Shown here one piece after another: positions 45,515 to 54,155 of a stretch of 64,000 bases of DNA. The position numbers and the translations under genes are program-made. This DNA comes from Bacteroidales bacterium (GTDB lineage: Bacteria > Bacteroidota > Bacteroidia > Bacteroidales > Muribaculaceae), in assembly GCA_900768685.1 (NCBI GenBank), contig CAAGDX010000018.1:1-64000 (forward strand). The letters run 5' to 3'. The number at the start of each line of letters is the position of its first letter. Within the stretch, counting starts at the first letter, position 1. The notes under the pieces were generated by a model, which saw nothing but the letters and a program-made list of their open reading frames with translations, was not told the DNA's origin and made no database searches.

Positions 45515-45560
45515 GATGAGTAATTGTTAATCTTTATGATTGCGTTACTCATCTTTTTTT
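45515..45560 (+). terminator. Terminator of tRNA-Asp
   Basis: GATGAGTAA (515-523) pairs with TTACTCATC (545-553), then seven T. Confidence 0.88.
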
Positions 45561-45594
45561 GTTGTTTATAATAGGAAAATTCAACTAATAGCAT

Positions 45595-45602
45595 TAACTT
45601 TG
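45595..45602 (+). promoter_or_regulatory. -7 promoter element (TAACTTTG) of the fumarase gene
   Basis: Matches TAnnTTTG 38 bp upstream of the start; the -33 region is weak. Confidence 0.55.
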
Positions 45603-45640
45603 CATTAGAATAAATTTAACTATTAACACCATAATAAATC

Positions 45641-47290
45641 ATGGCAACAAAACCGTTTAAATACCAGGAAATGTTCCCTATGGGAAAAGACACAACAGAG
45701 TACTATCACCTCACTTCCGACTATGTGAAAGTGGAAAAATTCGGTGACCGTGAAATTCTTGTTGTTGACCCTCAAGCACTTACAGTGCTCGCTCGCCAAG
45801 CTACTCACGACAATGCTTTTATGCTCCGCCGCGAACATAATGCTATGGTGGCTAAAATTCTTCATGACCCGGAAGCAAGCCAAAACGACAAGTTTGTGGC
45901 TCTCACTATGCTCCGCAATGCGGAAATTGCCGCTAAAGGTCAGCTACCTTTCTGCCAAGATACAGGTACGGCTATCGTGATGGGTAAGAAAGGACAAAAC
46001 GTCTTTACAGGCGGACACGACGAGGAATATCTCTCTAAGGGCGTCTATGACACTTACACTACGGATAATCTCCGCTACTCACAAAATGCTCCGCTGAATA
46101 TGTACGACGAGGTGAATACCGGTTGCAATCTTCCGGCTCAGATTGACCTCTATGCCGTTGACGGTGACGAATATAAATTTGTTTTCGTGGCTAAAGGCGG
46201 TGGCTCTGCAAACAAAACTTACCTCTACCAGGAAACTAAGGCTATCATCAATCCTAAAACACTTGTTCCTTTCCTTGTGGAGAAAATGAAAACACTTGGC
46301 ACTGCTGCTTGTCCTCCATATCATATCGCATTCGTGATTGGTGGTACTTCTGCGGAAATGAACCTTGCAACAGTGAAGAAAGCTTCTGTGAAATACTACG
46401 ACAATCTTCCTACTCAGGGTAATGAGCTCGGACACGCTTTCCGCGATGTGGAACTTGAAAAAGAACTCCTTGAAGCTTCTCGCAAGATTGGTCTCGGTGC
46501 ACAATTCGGCGGTAAATATTTTGCTCACGACATAAGAGTTATCCGTCTGCCTCGCCACGGTGCTTCTTGCCCGATTGGTATGGGTGTGAGCTGCTCTGCG
46601 GACCGAAACGTGAAAGCAAAAATAAATCGTGACGGTCTCTGGATTGAAAAACTTGATGCAAATCCGGGTGAACTTATTCCGGAAGAACTCCGCAAGGCAG
46701 GTGAAGGTGATGTTGTGAAAATAGACCTCAACCGTCCTATGCCGGAAGTGCTTGCAGAACTTACTAAATACCCTGTTTCCACTCGTCTTTCACTCAATGG
46801 TACTATCATCGTTGGTCGTGATATTGCACACGCTAAGATTAAAGAACGTCTGGACCGTGGTGAAGAAATGCCACAGTACCTGAAAGATCACCCAATCTAT
46901 TATGCCGGTCCTGCAAAAACTCCGGACGGTATGCCTTCAGGTTCATTCGGTCCTACAACGGCAGGTCGTATGGATCCATACGTGGATCTTTTCCAAGACC
47001 ATGGCGGTTCTATGATAATGATTGCAAAAGGTAACCGTAGCAAGCAAGTAACTGATGCTTGCCATAAACATGGTGGTTTCTACCTCGGCTCTATCGGTGG
47101 TCCGGCTGCTGTTCTTGCTTCAAACTCTATCAAGAAGGTAGAACTCCTTGAATATCCGGAACTTGGTATGGAAGCAATTTGGAAAATTGAAGTGGAAAAC
47201 TTCCCTGCATTCATCCTCGTTGATGACAAGGGTAATGATTTCTTCACGGAAATTGCCGCTAAATGTGCTTCTTGCCCAATAGCAAAGTAA
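45641..47290 (+). CDS. fum: Class I fumarate hydratase (4Fe-4S)
   Basis: 549 residues, the length of the E. coli FumA/FumB enzymes. The three cysteines that bind the oxygen-sensitive 4Fe-4S cluster fall at Cys105 ('LPFCQDTGT'), Cys224 ('ACPPYH') and Cys318 ('VSCSADRN'), the same positions as in FumA. It reversibly hydrates fumarate to malate in the cytoplasm; in anaerobic Bacteroidota it serves the reductive branch to fumarate and succinate. Single-gene unit with its own promoter and terminator. Confidence 0.95.
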   Translation: MATKPFKYQEMFPMGKDTTEYYHLTSDYVKVEKFGDREILVVDPQALTVLARQATHDNAFMLRREHNAMVAKILHDPEASQNDKFVALTMLRNAEIAAKGQLPFCQDTGTAIVMGKKGQNVFTGGHDEEYLSKGVYDTYTTDNLRYSQNAPLNMYDEVNTGCNLPAQIDLYAVDGDEYKFVFVAKGGGSANKTYLYQETKAIINPKTLVPFLVEKMKTLGTAACPPYHIAFVIGGTSAEMNLATVKKASVKYYDNLPTQGNELGHAFRDVELEKELLEASRKIGLGAQFGGKYFAHDIRVIRLPRHGASCPIGMGVSCSADRNVKAKINRDGLWIEKLDANPGELIPEELRKAGEGDVVKIDLNRPMPEVLAELTKYPVSTRLSLNGTIIVGRDIAHAKIKERLDRGEEMPQYLKDHPIYYAGPAKTPDGMPSGSFGPTTAGRMDPYVDLFQDHGGSMIMIAKGNRSKQVTDACHKHGGFYLGSIGGPAAVLASNSIKKVELLEYPELGMEAIWKIEVENFPAFILVDDKGNDFFTEIAAKCASCPIAK

Positions 47291-47310
47291 AATATATACA
47301 CATAATAGAA

Positions 47311-47345
47311 AAAATGGCAAAGTCTGAGAGATTTTGCCATTTTTT
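47311..47345 (+). terminator. Terminator of the fumarase gene
   Basis: AAAATGGCAAA (311-321) pairs with TTTTGCCATTTT (332-343), followed by T. Confidence 0.88.
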
Positions 47346-47397
47346 GTGTTTATTCGCAAAAAATTTCGTAATATTGCAGTAGTAAAAATTCGCAGAT

Positions 47398-48039
47398 ATG
47401 GACGCAAAAGAAAAAATAATCATCACTATAGGTCGCCAGTTTGGTAGCGGTGGACGCGAACTCGGTAAAAAACTTGCAGAAAAGTGCGGTTTGGACTATT
47501 ACGACAAGAAACTTCTGATAGAAGGTGCGGCACATGCCGGTATGAGTCAGGAATTTTTTGAAAATCGTGACGAAAAAATGCCGTCCTTCTTTAGCGGAAT
47601 GATTCCGCCATGGGTGAGTGCCGGCTCTGCTTCCTGGTACGGAGGTATGTGTTACGGTGGTGATGACTCCACGTATTCCTGTCAGTGTGAGGTGATTAGG
47701 AAGATTGCAGACAAAGGTTCGTGCGTGATTGTGGGTCGTAGTGCAGACTATGTTTTGCGTAGTTATCCGAATGTGGTGAATATTTTTGTCCATGCACCAA
47801 TAGAGGTGTGTGCAAAGCGAATAGCAGACCGCGGTGAAGCACCTTCTGTAGAGGCTGCTATTGCTAAAGCGAAGAAAATAAATAAGTTGCGTGCAAATTA
47901 CTATAATTTTTACACGGATAAAGAGTGGGGCAATGCTTCATCATACGACTTGACTTTTGATTCCTCCAAAATCACTGCTGATAGTGCGGTGGAAGTGATT
48001 CGCACCTACGTTAAGATGCGTTTTGGTATTGATTTGTAA
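47398..48039 (+). CDS. Cytidylate kinase-like family protein
   Basis: 213 residues. P-loop-like 'TIGRQFGSGGRELGKKLAE' at about 11-29 and 'SCVIVGRSADYVL' fit the cytidylate-kinase-like family (PF13189) rather than true Cmk. Predicted to phosphorylate a nucleotide or small molecule in the cytoplasm; the substrate is unknown. Followed after 24 bp by rarA, so probably co-transcribed. Confidence 0.8.
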   Translation: MDAKEKIIITIGRQFGSGGRELGKKLAEKCGLDYYDKKLLIEGAAHAGMSQEFFENRDEKMPSFFSGMIPPWVSAGSASWYGGMCYGGDDSTYSCQCEVIRKIADKGSCVIVGRSADYVLRSYPNVVNIFVHAPIEVCAKRIADRGEAPSVEAAIAKAKKINKLRANYYNFYTDKEWGNASSYDLTFDSSKITADSAVEVIRTYVKMRFGIDL

Positions 48040-48063
48040 AACATTAAAAAATATTGATATAAA

Positions 48064-49347
48064 ATGTCTGTTTTGCCTCCGTTGCCGGAAAGAATGAGAC
48101 CCAAAACGCTCGATGAATATGTCGGGCAAACACACCTTGTGGGACCGGATGCTGTGCTTCGTCGCATGATAGAGTCCGGGCAAGTGTCTTCTTTTATCCT
48201 TTGGGGACCGCCGGGAGTAGGCAAAACAACACTTGCTCGCATTATTGCAAACTCCACGAAATCACCGTTTTACACCCTCAGTGCAGTCACTTCCGGAGTG
48301 AAAGAAGTTCGTGAGGTCATTGAGAGATGCAAAAACGAGTCTATGGGAATGTTTTCCACCGGCAGACCTATTCTTTTTATTGACGAAATACACCGTTTCA
48401 GCAAGTCGCAGCAAGACAGCTTGCTCGGTGCCGTGGAGAGCGGAGTGGTAACGCTTATCGGAGCCACAACGGAAAACCCTTCGTTTGAAGTTATCCGCCC
48501 ATTGCTCTCTCGTGCAAGGGTTTATACCCTTCAGCCCCTTGGCGAGCAGGATTTGCAGACGCTTTTGGAGCGGGCTTTGAGTCAAGATGAGGTGCTTTCA
48601 AAACGCAAAGTGCAGGTGGTTTCCACGGCAGCACTTTTTCGCTTTTCCGGTGGTGATGGACGTAAATTGCTGAATATCTTGGATTTGCTGGAGCAAGCGG
48701 TGCCATACGGAGGCACACTTGTGATAGACGACAAGACGGTGGTGGATTGTCTCCAGGAAAATCCTGCGGCATACGATAAAGCGGGAGAAATGCACTACGA
48801 CATTATCTCCGCATTCATAAAAAGCGTGCGCGGTAGCGACCCTGATGCTGCAATTTACTGGCTTGCACGCATGATAGCCGGAGGTGAAGACCCGGAATTT
48901 ATAGCACGTCGCCTTGTGATTCTCGCCTCCGAGGATATAGGACTGGCAAACCCTAATGCCATGCTTCTTGCTAACACCACATTTGAAATACTCAAGAAAA
49001 TCGGTATGCCGGAAGGACGTATTCCTCTGGCAGAGTGCACTATATACCTGGCAACATCGCCAAAAAGCAATTCCGCTTACTGTGCCATAAATTCCGCGCT
49101 GGAACTCGTGAAAAACACAGGCGACCTGCCTGTGCCGCTACATATCCGCAATGCTCCCACGGAACTGATGAAAGACATAGGCTACGGAGTGGATTACAAA
49201 TATGCTCACGACTATCCGGGGCATTTCGTGGTGCAGCAGTTTATGCCGGATAAACTCGTTGGTACACGCCTTTGGGAAGCCGCAGACAATCCTGCAGAGC
49301 AGCGTGCGGAAGCACTCCAACGTGAACGTTGGGGTGAAAAGAAATAA
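48064..49347 (+). CDS. rarA: Replication-associated recombination protein A (AAA+ ATPase)
   Basis: 427 residues. Begins 'MRPKTLDEYVGQ' as RarA/MgsA/WRNIP1 proteins do. Walker A GPPGVGKT at 48-55, Walker B 'ILFIDEIHRF' (about 101-110), sensor 'IGATTENPSF', and the family-specific C-terminal tetramerisation region ('RGSDPDAAIYWLARMI', 'YPGHFV'). Acts at stalled replication forks with SSB and recombination proteins. Confidence 0.95.
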   Translation: MSVLPPLPERMRPKTLDEYVGQTHLVGPDAVLRRMIESGQVSSFILWGPPGVGKTTLARIIANSTKSPFYTLSAVTSGVKEVREVIERCKNESMGMFSTGRPILFIDEIHRFSKSQQDSLLGAVESGVVTLIGATTENPSFEVIRPLLSRARVYTLQPLGEQDLQTLLERALSQDEVLSKRKVQVVSTAALFRFSGGDGRKLLNILDLLEQAVPYGGTLVIDDKTVVDCLQENPAAYDKAGEMHYDIISAFIKSVRGSDPDAAIYWLARMIAGGEDPEFIARRLVILASEDIGLANPNAMLLANTTFEILKKIGMPEGRIPLAECTIYLATSPKSNSAYCAINSALELVKNTGDLPVPLHIRNAPTELMKDIGYGVDYKYAHDYPGHFVVQQFMPDKLVGTRLWEAADNPAEQRAEALQRERWGEKK

Positions 49348-49360
49348 ACAGCCTCTGATA

Positions 49361-50482
49361 TTACATGTTTCTTTGAATCCATAATTTAAGGATAGGGTCA
49401 TCAAAAGTGATGAATTTTCCGGAAATGTCTATCAAATCTTTTTTCTGCAAAGCTCGCTTAATAACTTGCACGTTCGGCGAAGATTCCAGCTTGTAACGAG
49501 TAATAATTTCTGCACGACTGAAACCTGTGTTGACTCCATCTGCTATAGCCTTAAGGAAATTGAGTTGATTCTCCGTCAGAGATTCAATTTCTCGCTGGAA
49601 AAACACCGTGTTTTGTTCCAAAAGGTCATCAACGGCACTTTCAATATCGGAATTATTTACTGAGTCGCCACTTTTGTACCAAACAATCCACGATAAATGC
49701 TGAACGTATGTGGAAACGTTGTCCACGAGCAAGCATATTTTTTCTGCAAATTCGGGTGATATTGTTTTGTTAGTGCTCGCAAATTTGTTGCAAATAAACG
49801 GAATCCATTCTTCTGTGGGAATCTTTTTCAAAAACATCATATCACCGAATTTATAGAAAGGCATACTTTTGTTGTTGAAAATATTGTCAAGCAAGTGCTT
49901 TTTGCTACCGAACATACAGAAAGTGACATTCTCGCAGTGTTGCCATACGCTTCGGAGCCTTTTTTGAAACGTAAGGCTATCATTAAATTCTCCTATTTGT
50001 TGAAATTCATCAATACATAGTAAAATTCGGAATCCCGTTTTTTGTGCAATCTTTTCGGGTAGCAGAAGTACGTCTTTGCTAATGTTTTCCGGTTCGTCCC
50101 AATCAAAAGATAGGGAAAAGTCATTTATCGGATCGGCTCCAAAAGAAAATTTTGGTGACAGACCGGACAAAAATGTCTTTGCCGCATCTATCCACTGCTC
50201 GAATTTTGACGATGTTTGCTTTATAATTTCAGTGGCTAAAAGGCGATAAAACTCGTATTCGGACTTGCACTGGAAAATATCTATAAACACAGGGCGAATT
50301 TCGGACTTGTCTATTTCTGAAATCACCTTTTTTACAAGCGAAGTTTTTCCCCAACGGCGAGGAGAAATTAGAATAGTATTTATCCCGTGAGTGAGGTTAG
50401 TCTTTAACCTTTTAGTATCTTCTTTGCGGTCCGTAAAATACGTTTTATCTACAGATTTGCCAAATATAAACGGATTTTCCAT
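49361..50482 (-). CDS. AAA ATPase (archaeal-type ATPase family)
   Basis: 373 residues. P-loop PRRWGKT at 41-47 (a variant lacking the first glycine of GxxxxGK), Walker B 'LLCIDEFQQI' (about 154-163), sensor-like 'VTFCMFGSK', and a C-terminal winged-helix-like part ('NQLNFLKAIADGVNTGFSRAEI', 'LESSPNVQVIKRALQKKDLI'). This is the pattern of the archaeal ATPase (PF01637) class of mobile STAND-like proteins of unknown function. Codons are more A/T-rich than neighbours. The gene is convergent with rarA (13-bp gap), and its promoter lies inside 15-bp repeats (50512-50580), suggesting autoregulation. Confidence 0.75.
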   Translation of the reverse strand: MENPFIFGKSVDKTYFTDRKEDTKRLKTNLTHGINTILISPRRWGKTSLVKKVISEIDKSEIRPVFIDIFQCKSEYEFYRLLATEIIKQTSSKFEQWIDAAKTFLSGLSPKFSFGADPINDFSLSFDWDEPENISKDVLLLPEKIAQKTGFRILLCIDEFQQIGEFNDSLTFQKRLRSVWQHCENVTFCMFGSKKHLLDNIFNNKSMPFYKFGDMMFLKKIPTEEWIPFICNKFASTNKTISPEFAEKICLLVDNVSTYVQHLSWIVWYKSGDSVNNSDIESAVDDLLEQNTVFFQREIESLTENQLNFLKAIADGVNTGFSRAEIITRYKLESSPNVQVIKRALQKKDLIDISGKFITFDDPILKLWIQRNM

Positions 50483-50507
50483 ACATTTTACTTTTATTTT
50501 TCACCTG

Positions 50508-50538
50508 CAAATTTACTAACATTTTTATTACTAACAAA
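50508..50538 (-). promoter_or_regulatory. Promoter of the AAA ATPase gene, embedded in repeats
   Basis: On the minus strand TTTG (50538-50535) and TAAATTTG (50515-50508) are 19 bp apart, an exact Bacteroides promoter. Both elements fall in the 15-bp repeat units. Confidence 0.75.
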
Positions 50539-50580
50539 ATTATTACTAACAAAGTTGTTACTAACAAACTTGTTAGTTTT
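50512..50580. repeat. 15-bp tandem iterons upstream of the AAA ATPase gene
   Basis: TTACTAAC or close variants end at 50520, 50535, 50550 and 50565, a strict 15-bp period with the unit ATTACTAACAAAATT. The last unit forms an inverted repeat CTAACAA/TTGTTAG (50561-50576). A repeated operator for a DNA-binding regulator is the simplest reading. Confidence 0.8.
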
Positions 50581-50690
50581 TCAATGTGGTTTGCTAAACC
50601 ACCTAAAAATTGTCAAAAAAGGCGGATAATGTTAATTCTTTATAATATTTTTGAGAAAAAATATTGTGTCACAAAAAAAATTTGTAATTT

Positions 50691-50698
50691 TACGTTTG
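50691..50698 (+). promoter_or_regulatory. -7 promoter element (TACGTTTG) of the small-membrane-protein operon
   Basis: Matches TAnnTTTG 44 bp upstream of the start; ATTGTG about 22 bp further up may serve as the -33 element. Confidence 0.6.
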
Positions 50699-50742
50699 TA
50701 TTATGGATAAATGTAAGGTATCAGCAAAATTAAATAAAGAAA

Positions 50743-50979
50743 ATGTCTGAAGAAAACATTGATAAAGAGCAAGATAACGAAACAAAAGCACCTTCAAAAG
50801 TAAAAATAGTGTTTGGCGTACTCATGATAGCTATTTACCTTGGTATGGCTTACGCACTGCTGTTTACTAAATTTTTTGAAGTCACCATCCAATACGAGTG
50901 GATGAGGTACACGTTCGGTACAATCTTTGCCGTTTACGGCGTTTGGCGCGGTTACAGGCAATTTGATAATAAATACTGA
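50743..50979 (+). CDS. Small two-helix membrane protein
   Basis: 78 residues: a charged N-terminus (1-19), membrane segments at about 21-44 and 53-70, and a short basic tail. No known domain. It starts an operon with a PstS-like lipoprotein (19 bp gap) and a TPR protein. In many Bacteroidota a protein of this size sits between tonB and the PstS-like gene of an exbB-exbD-exbD-tonB cluster, but no exb/tonB genes are upstream here. Confidence 0.75.
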   Translation: MSEENIDKEQDNETKAPSKVKIVFGVLMIAIYLGMAYALLFTKFFEVTIQYEWMRYTFGTIFAVYGVWRGYRQFDNKY

Positions 50980-50998
50980 AATATCACTGTAAAAAATT

Positions 50999-51985
50999 AT
51001 GAAACAAACATCAAAAATATTATCCACATTACTTTTGGCAGCAATTTTCTGCCTTGCACAGTCCTGCGGTAAATTTTCCGACCAGAGAAAAGGTAACACC
51101 TCAACATCCGGGCTGACTACTATCATGTGCGACAATAGTTTTGAAAATATTATACAGCAGGAAATAGACGTTTTTGAATACGTATATCCGGAGGCAAGCA
51201 TCATTCCGTACTACGTTTCCGAGGCTGCTGCAATAGACTCACTCATAAGCCTTAAGACTCGTCTCGCGGTGATTTCTCGCGAACTCACAAAGGAAGAAAC
51301 GGAATACCTTAAAGGCAAAAAACGTAACCCCAAGGTGCAGAGAATTGCCGTTGATGCAATCGCACTCATTGTTAACCCGGAAAACCCCGTGGAAATACTC
51401 TCAAAAAGCGAAATTTCCGAGATTCTTTCCGGTGAAGTTACAGACTGGAATCAGATTGAGCCGTCTAAAATAGGTAAGATAAACGTAGTTTTTGACGATG
51501 CCGGTTCTTCCACCCTCAAGTACATGAAAGATTCACTCCTGCAGGGCAAGGAACTCGGTGAAAATGTATATGCTCAAGGTTCAAACAGAGCTGTTTTTGA
51601 GGCAGTTAAGAAAAGCAAAAACACAGTGGGAGTGATAGGCGTGAGCTGGATTACTACAGACATGAAGGGCGTATCCACCACCATTGAGGACAAGGCACAA
51701 ACTTCCGCTTCCAGCGACACCACAACCCTTGAATTTAACCGCGAAGTGAAAGTGCTCAAAGTCCGCCGCGACGACTCCATTGAAGCATATAAGCCATATC
51801 AAGCATACATTTACAGCGGGCAGTATCCTCTTTTCCGCTCAATATATATGGTATGTGCATCCGTTTCCGGAACCACCTCACACGGATTCTATTCCTTCGT
51901 GACAGGTTTCCAGGGACAGAAACTTATCCAGATGACAGGCGTCCTGCCGGCAACTATTCAGCCCAGAATGGTTGCACTTTACTGA
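50999..51985 (+). CDS. PstS-like substrate-binding lipoprotein
   Basis: 328 residues with lipobox AQSC (Cys23). Periplasmic binding-protein fold of the phosphate-binding type: 'STSGLTTIMCDNSFENIIQQEI', 'LAVISRELTKEE', 'VDAIALIVNPENPV', 'ISEILSGEVTDW' and 'DDAGSSTLKYM' are PstS-like blocks. No PstC/A/B transport genes follow; instead a TPR protein comes next. Its ligand may be phosphate, but a structural or TonB-related role is also possible in this conserved context. Confidence 0.8.
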   Translation: MKQTSKILSTLLLAAIFCLAQSCGKFSDQRKGNTSTSGLTTIMCDNSFENIIQQEIDVFEYVYPEASIIPYYVSEAAAIDSLISLKTRLAVISRELTKEETEYLKGKKRNPKVQRIAVDAIALIVNPENPVEILSKSEISEILSGEVTDWNQIEPSKIGKINVVFDDAGSSTLKYMKDSLLQGKELGENVYAQGSNRAVFEAVKKSKNTVGVIGVSWITTDMKGVSTTIEDKAQTSASSDTTTLEFNREVKVLKVRRDDSIEAYKPYQAYIYSGQYPLFRSIYMVCASVSGTTSHGFYSFVTGFQGQKLIQMTGVLPATIQPRMVALY

Positions 51986-52069
51986 CAATCAAAGCAGACT
52001 GCAAACCAAATAAATCAAGTGAGAAAAATATAAAAAAATTAAATAACAAACGATAAAAATACTTACGAC

Positions 52070-53695
52070 ATGAAGTTAAAAGCAATTTTTTCATTATTCT
52101 TAGCCGCTGCTTTCTCGCTATCCGCACAGCAAGGCTACAAAGACGGTATTGAATATTTCAGAGCAGACCAGCCTGAAGAAGCAGAGATTATTCTCTCTCG
52201 CACTCTGAACGATGCTTCTACAGACAAAGCCCAGGCTTACTACTACCTCGGACAGATTGAACTCCAAAAAGGCAATGTGAACGCTGCAAAAGGACACTTT
52301 GACCAAGGTCTTGCTGCAGACGCCACTTGTGCATTGAACTACATCGGACTCGGTGCCATCGACCTCCGTTCAAACAATGCTTCCGCTGCTGAAAAAAACT
52401 TCAAAGCTGCAAAAGAATTAGACAAAAAAGACGCTAAAGTTGTTGTGGAAATAGCACGTGCTTACTACAACGCAGACCCTGTGCTTTACGCAAAGGAAAT
52501 TGAAAAAAATATTGCTGAAGCTAAGAAAATCAGCAAAAAATCTCCGGAACCATCTATTTACATCCTTGAAGCTGATATGCTCGCTAAAACAGATGTGGGT
52601 ACTTCCGCTGCATACTATCAGATGTGTAACGAGGCAGACGTAAATACTCAGTACCCGGAAGCTTACGTGAAATACGCTCGCGTGTATTTCTCCGTAAATC
52701 CGCAGTACTCTATCGACAAACTTAAAGAACTCCTCGCTAAGCGTCCGGACTCTGCTCTTGCACAGCGTGAACTCGCTGAAAAATACTACGAAAGCGACCG
52801 CCTCACTCTTGCTGCTGAACAGTACGGCGAATACATCAAAAACCCGAACCACTTCAAGAAAGACGAAATCCGCTACGTAGCACTCCTCTACTTCGGCAAA
52901 AAATATCAGGAATCTTTTGACCTTGCAGGTAAAATCCTCAGTGAAGACGCGGACAATATCTACATGCAGCGTATGCAGTTCCTAAACCTTGAGAAACTCG
53001 GACAATACGAACAGGCTAAAGTCCTCGCTGAAAAATTCCTCGCTAACCCGAAAGTTCAAGGTAACATCGCTGCTAACGACTACACTACTTACGGCGACAT
53101 CCTCACTCAACTCGGACAAGACACCCTCGCTGCTCAGCAGTTTGAAAAAGCAGTGCAGATTGCTCCGGAAAAACTTGACCTCCTTAAAGACCTCTCCGGC
53201 GCTTACACAAAAGCTAAAATGTACAGCGAAGCTGCCGATGCAATGCAGCGTTTCGTAGATGCAGGTGAAGCTACTACAAACGACATCTTCATGCTTGCTC
53301 GCCGCTACCAAAATGCCGCTGCCACTGAAACGGATTCTATCAAGAAACAAGACCTCGTGGCTGCTGCTCTCAAAAACGTAAACATCGTTCTTGAAAGAGT
53401 ACCGGACAACGCTACTATCATCCTCACAAAGGCTCGTATCCAGTTTGTGCAAAACAACAACAAAGTAAATCAAGACGTAGTGGATACATACCTTGAGGCT
53501 CTCGCTATCTTGGATAAAGACCCTGCTAACAAAAAATCCAAGAAAAGTGACTACATCAATGCTTACAACCAGATAGCAAACTATTATCTCAGCCTTGGTG
53601 ACAATGAAAATGCTCGTCTATATTTCACAAAGTTCCTTGAAGTTGACCCGGAAAACGAAGCTCTCCGCAACTATCTTGAAAACGTTTTGAAATAA
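52070..53695 (+). CDS. Periplasmic TPR-repeat protein
   Basis: 541 residues, signal peptide 1-19 ('SLSAQQ'). From about 22 to the end it is built of tetratricopeptide repeats ('AQAYYYLGQIELQKGNVNAAKGHFDQGL', 'NYYLSLGDNENARLYFTKFLEVDPEN' types). A protein-protein scaffold, co-transcribed with the PstS-like lipoprotein and small membrane protein. Partner unknown. Confidence 0.85.
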   Translation: MKLKAIFSLFLAAAFSLSAQQGYKDGIEYFRADQPEEAEIILSRTLNDASTDKAQAYYYLGQIELQKGNVNAAKGHFDQGLAADATCALNYIGLGAIDLRSNNASAAEKNFKAAKELDKKDAKVVVEIARAYYNADPVLYAKEIEKNIAEAKKISKKSPEPSIYILEADMLAKTDVGTSAAYYQMCNEADVNTQYPEAYVKYARVYFSVNPQYSIDKLKELLAKRPDSALAQRELAEKYYESDRLTLAAEQYGEYIKNPNHFKKDEIRYVALLYFGKKYQESFDLAGKILSEDADNIYMQRMQFLNLEKLGQYEQAKVLAEKFLANPKVQGNIAANDYTTYGDILTQLGQDTLAAQQFEKAVQIAPEKLDLLKDLSGAYTKAKMYSEAADAMQRFVDAGEATTNDIFMLARRYQNAAATETDSIKKQDLVAAALKNVNIVLERVPDNATIILTKARIQFVQNNNKVNQDVVDTYLEALAILDKDPANKKSKKSDYINAYNQIANYYLSLGDNENARLYFTKFLEVDPENEALRNYLENVLK

Positions 53696-53740
53696 AGATT
53701 TTTTGCATAGTCGGATAGACTTTACGATAATAAATAAAGA

Positions 53741-53778
53741 AAAATGGCTAAGTTTTATAAGACTCAGCCATTTTTTTT
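53741..53778 (+). terminator. Terminator of the TPR operon
   Basis: AAATGGCTAAGT (742-753) pairs with ACTCAGCCATTT with one mismatch, followed by a run of T to 53778. Confidence 0.85.
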
Positions 53779-53795
53779 GTACCCGACACAATAGA

Positions 53796-53828
53796 AAAGT
53801 CCTGCAAATCATTGACTTGCAGGACTTT
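53796..53828 (-). terminator. Terminator of tRNA-Leu
   Basis: AAAGTCCTGCAA (796-807) pairs perfectly with TTGCAGGACTTT (817-828). On the minus strand it is 10 bp past the tRNA and ends in a short T-run. Confidence 0.75.
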
Positions 53829-53838
53829 GTTTTTGTCG

Positions 53839-53922
53839 TACCCGGAGCCGGGGTCGAACCGGCACGGATATTACTCCACTGGTGTTTGAGACCAGCGCGT
53901 CTACCGATTCCGCCATCCGGGC
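53839..53922 (-). tRNA. tRNA-Leu (CAA)
   Basis: 84 nt class II tRNA: acceptor GCCCGGA/TCCGGGT with discriminator A at 53839, anticodon loop CTCAAAC with anticodon CAA (53888-53886), a long variable arm and GGTTCGACC T-loop. CCA is not encoded. Confidence 0.97.
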
Positions 53923-53932
53923 TTAAACGGTG

Positions 53933-53963
53933 CAAAGGTAGGGAGATTTTTTGGAATTACAAA
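53933..53963 (-). promoter_or_regulatory. Promoter of tRNA-Leu
   Basis: On the minus strand TTTG (53963-53960) and TACCTTTG (53940-53933), 19 bp apart. Confidence 0.8.
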
Positions 53964-54066
53964 GAGTTTTGCCGAAAACTTTGCAAAGGAGTGTGAAATA
54001 AGCCCTTTACAGGAGGTTTATTCATAATAATTGCTAAAATAAAACCATTATATGAGACATTTTGCG

Positions 54067-54074
54067 TATTTTTG
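54067..54074 (+). promoter_or_regulatory. -7 promoter element (TATTTTTG) of the alkaline phosphatase gene
   Basis: Matches TAnnTTTG, about 80 bp upstream of the start; no good -33 element. Confidence 0.5.
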
Positions 54075-54155
54075 CATAATTAAAACGTAATCAAATAACA
54101 AACAACAGATAATCCAAAAGAAATCAACCAAAATAACTAATACCCCAACAAAAAT

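Noticed and set aside
53703..53996. 97-codon plus-strand frame
   Set aside because: It runs through the TPR-operon terminator and the antisense of tRNA-Leu, so it is not a gene.
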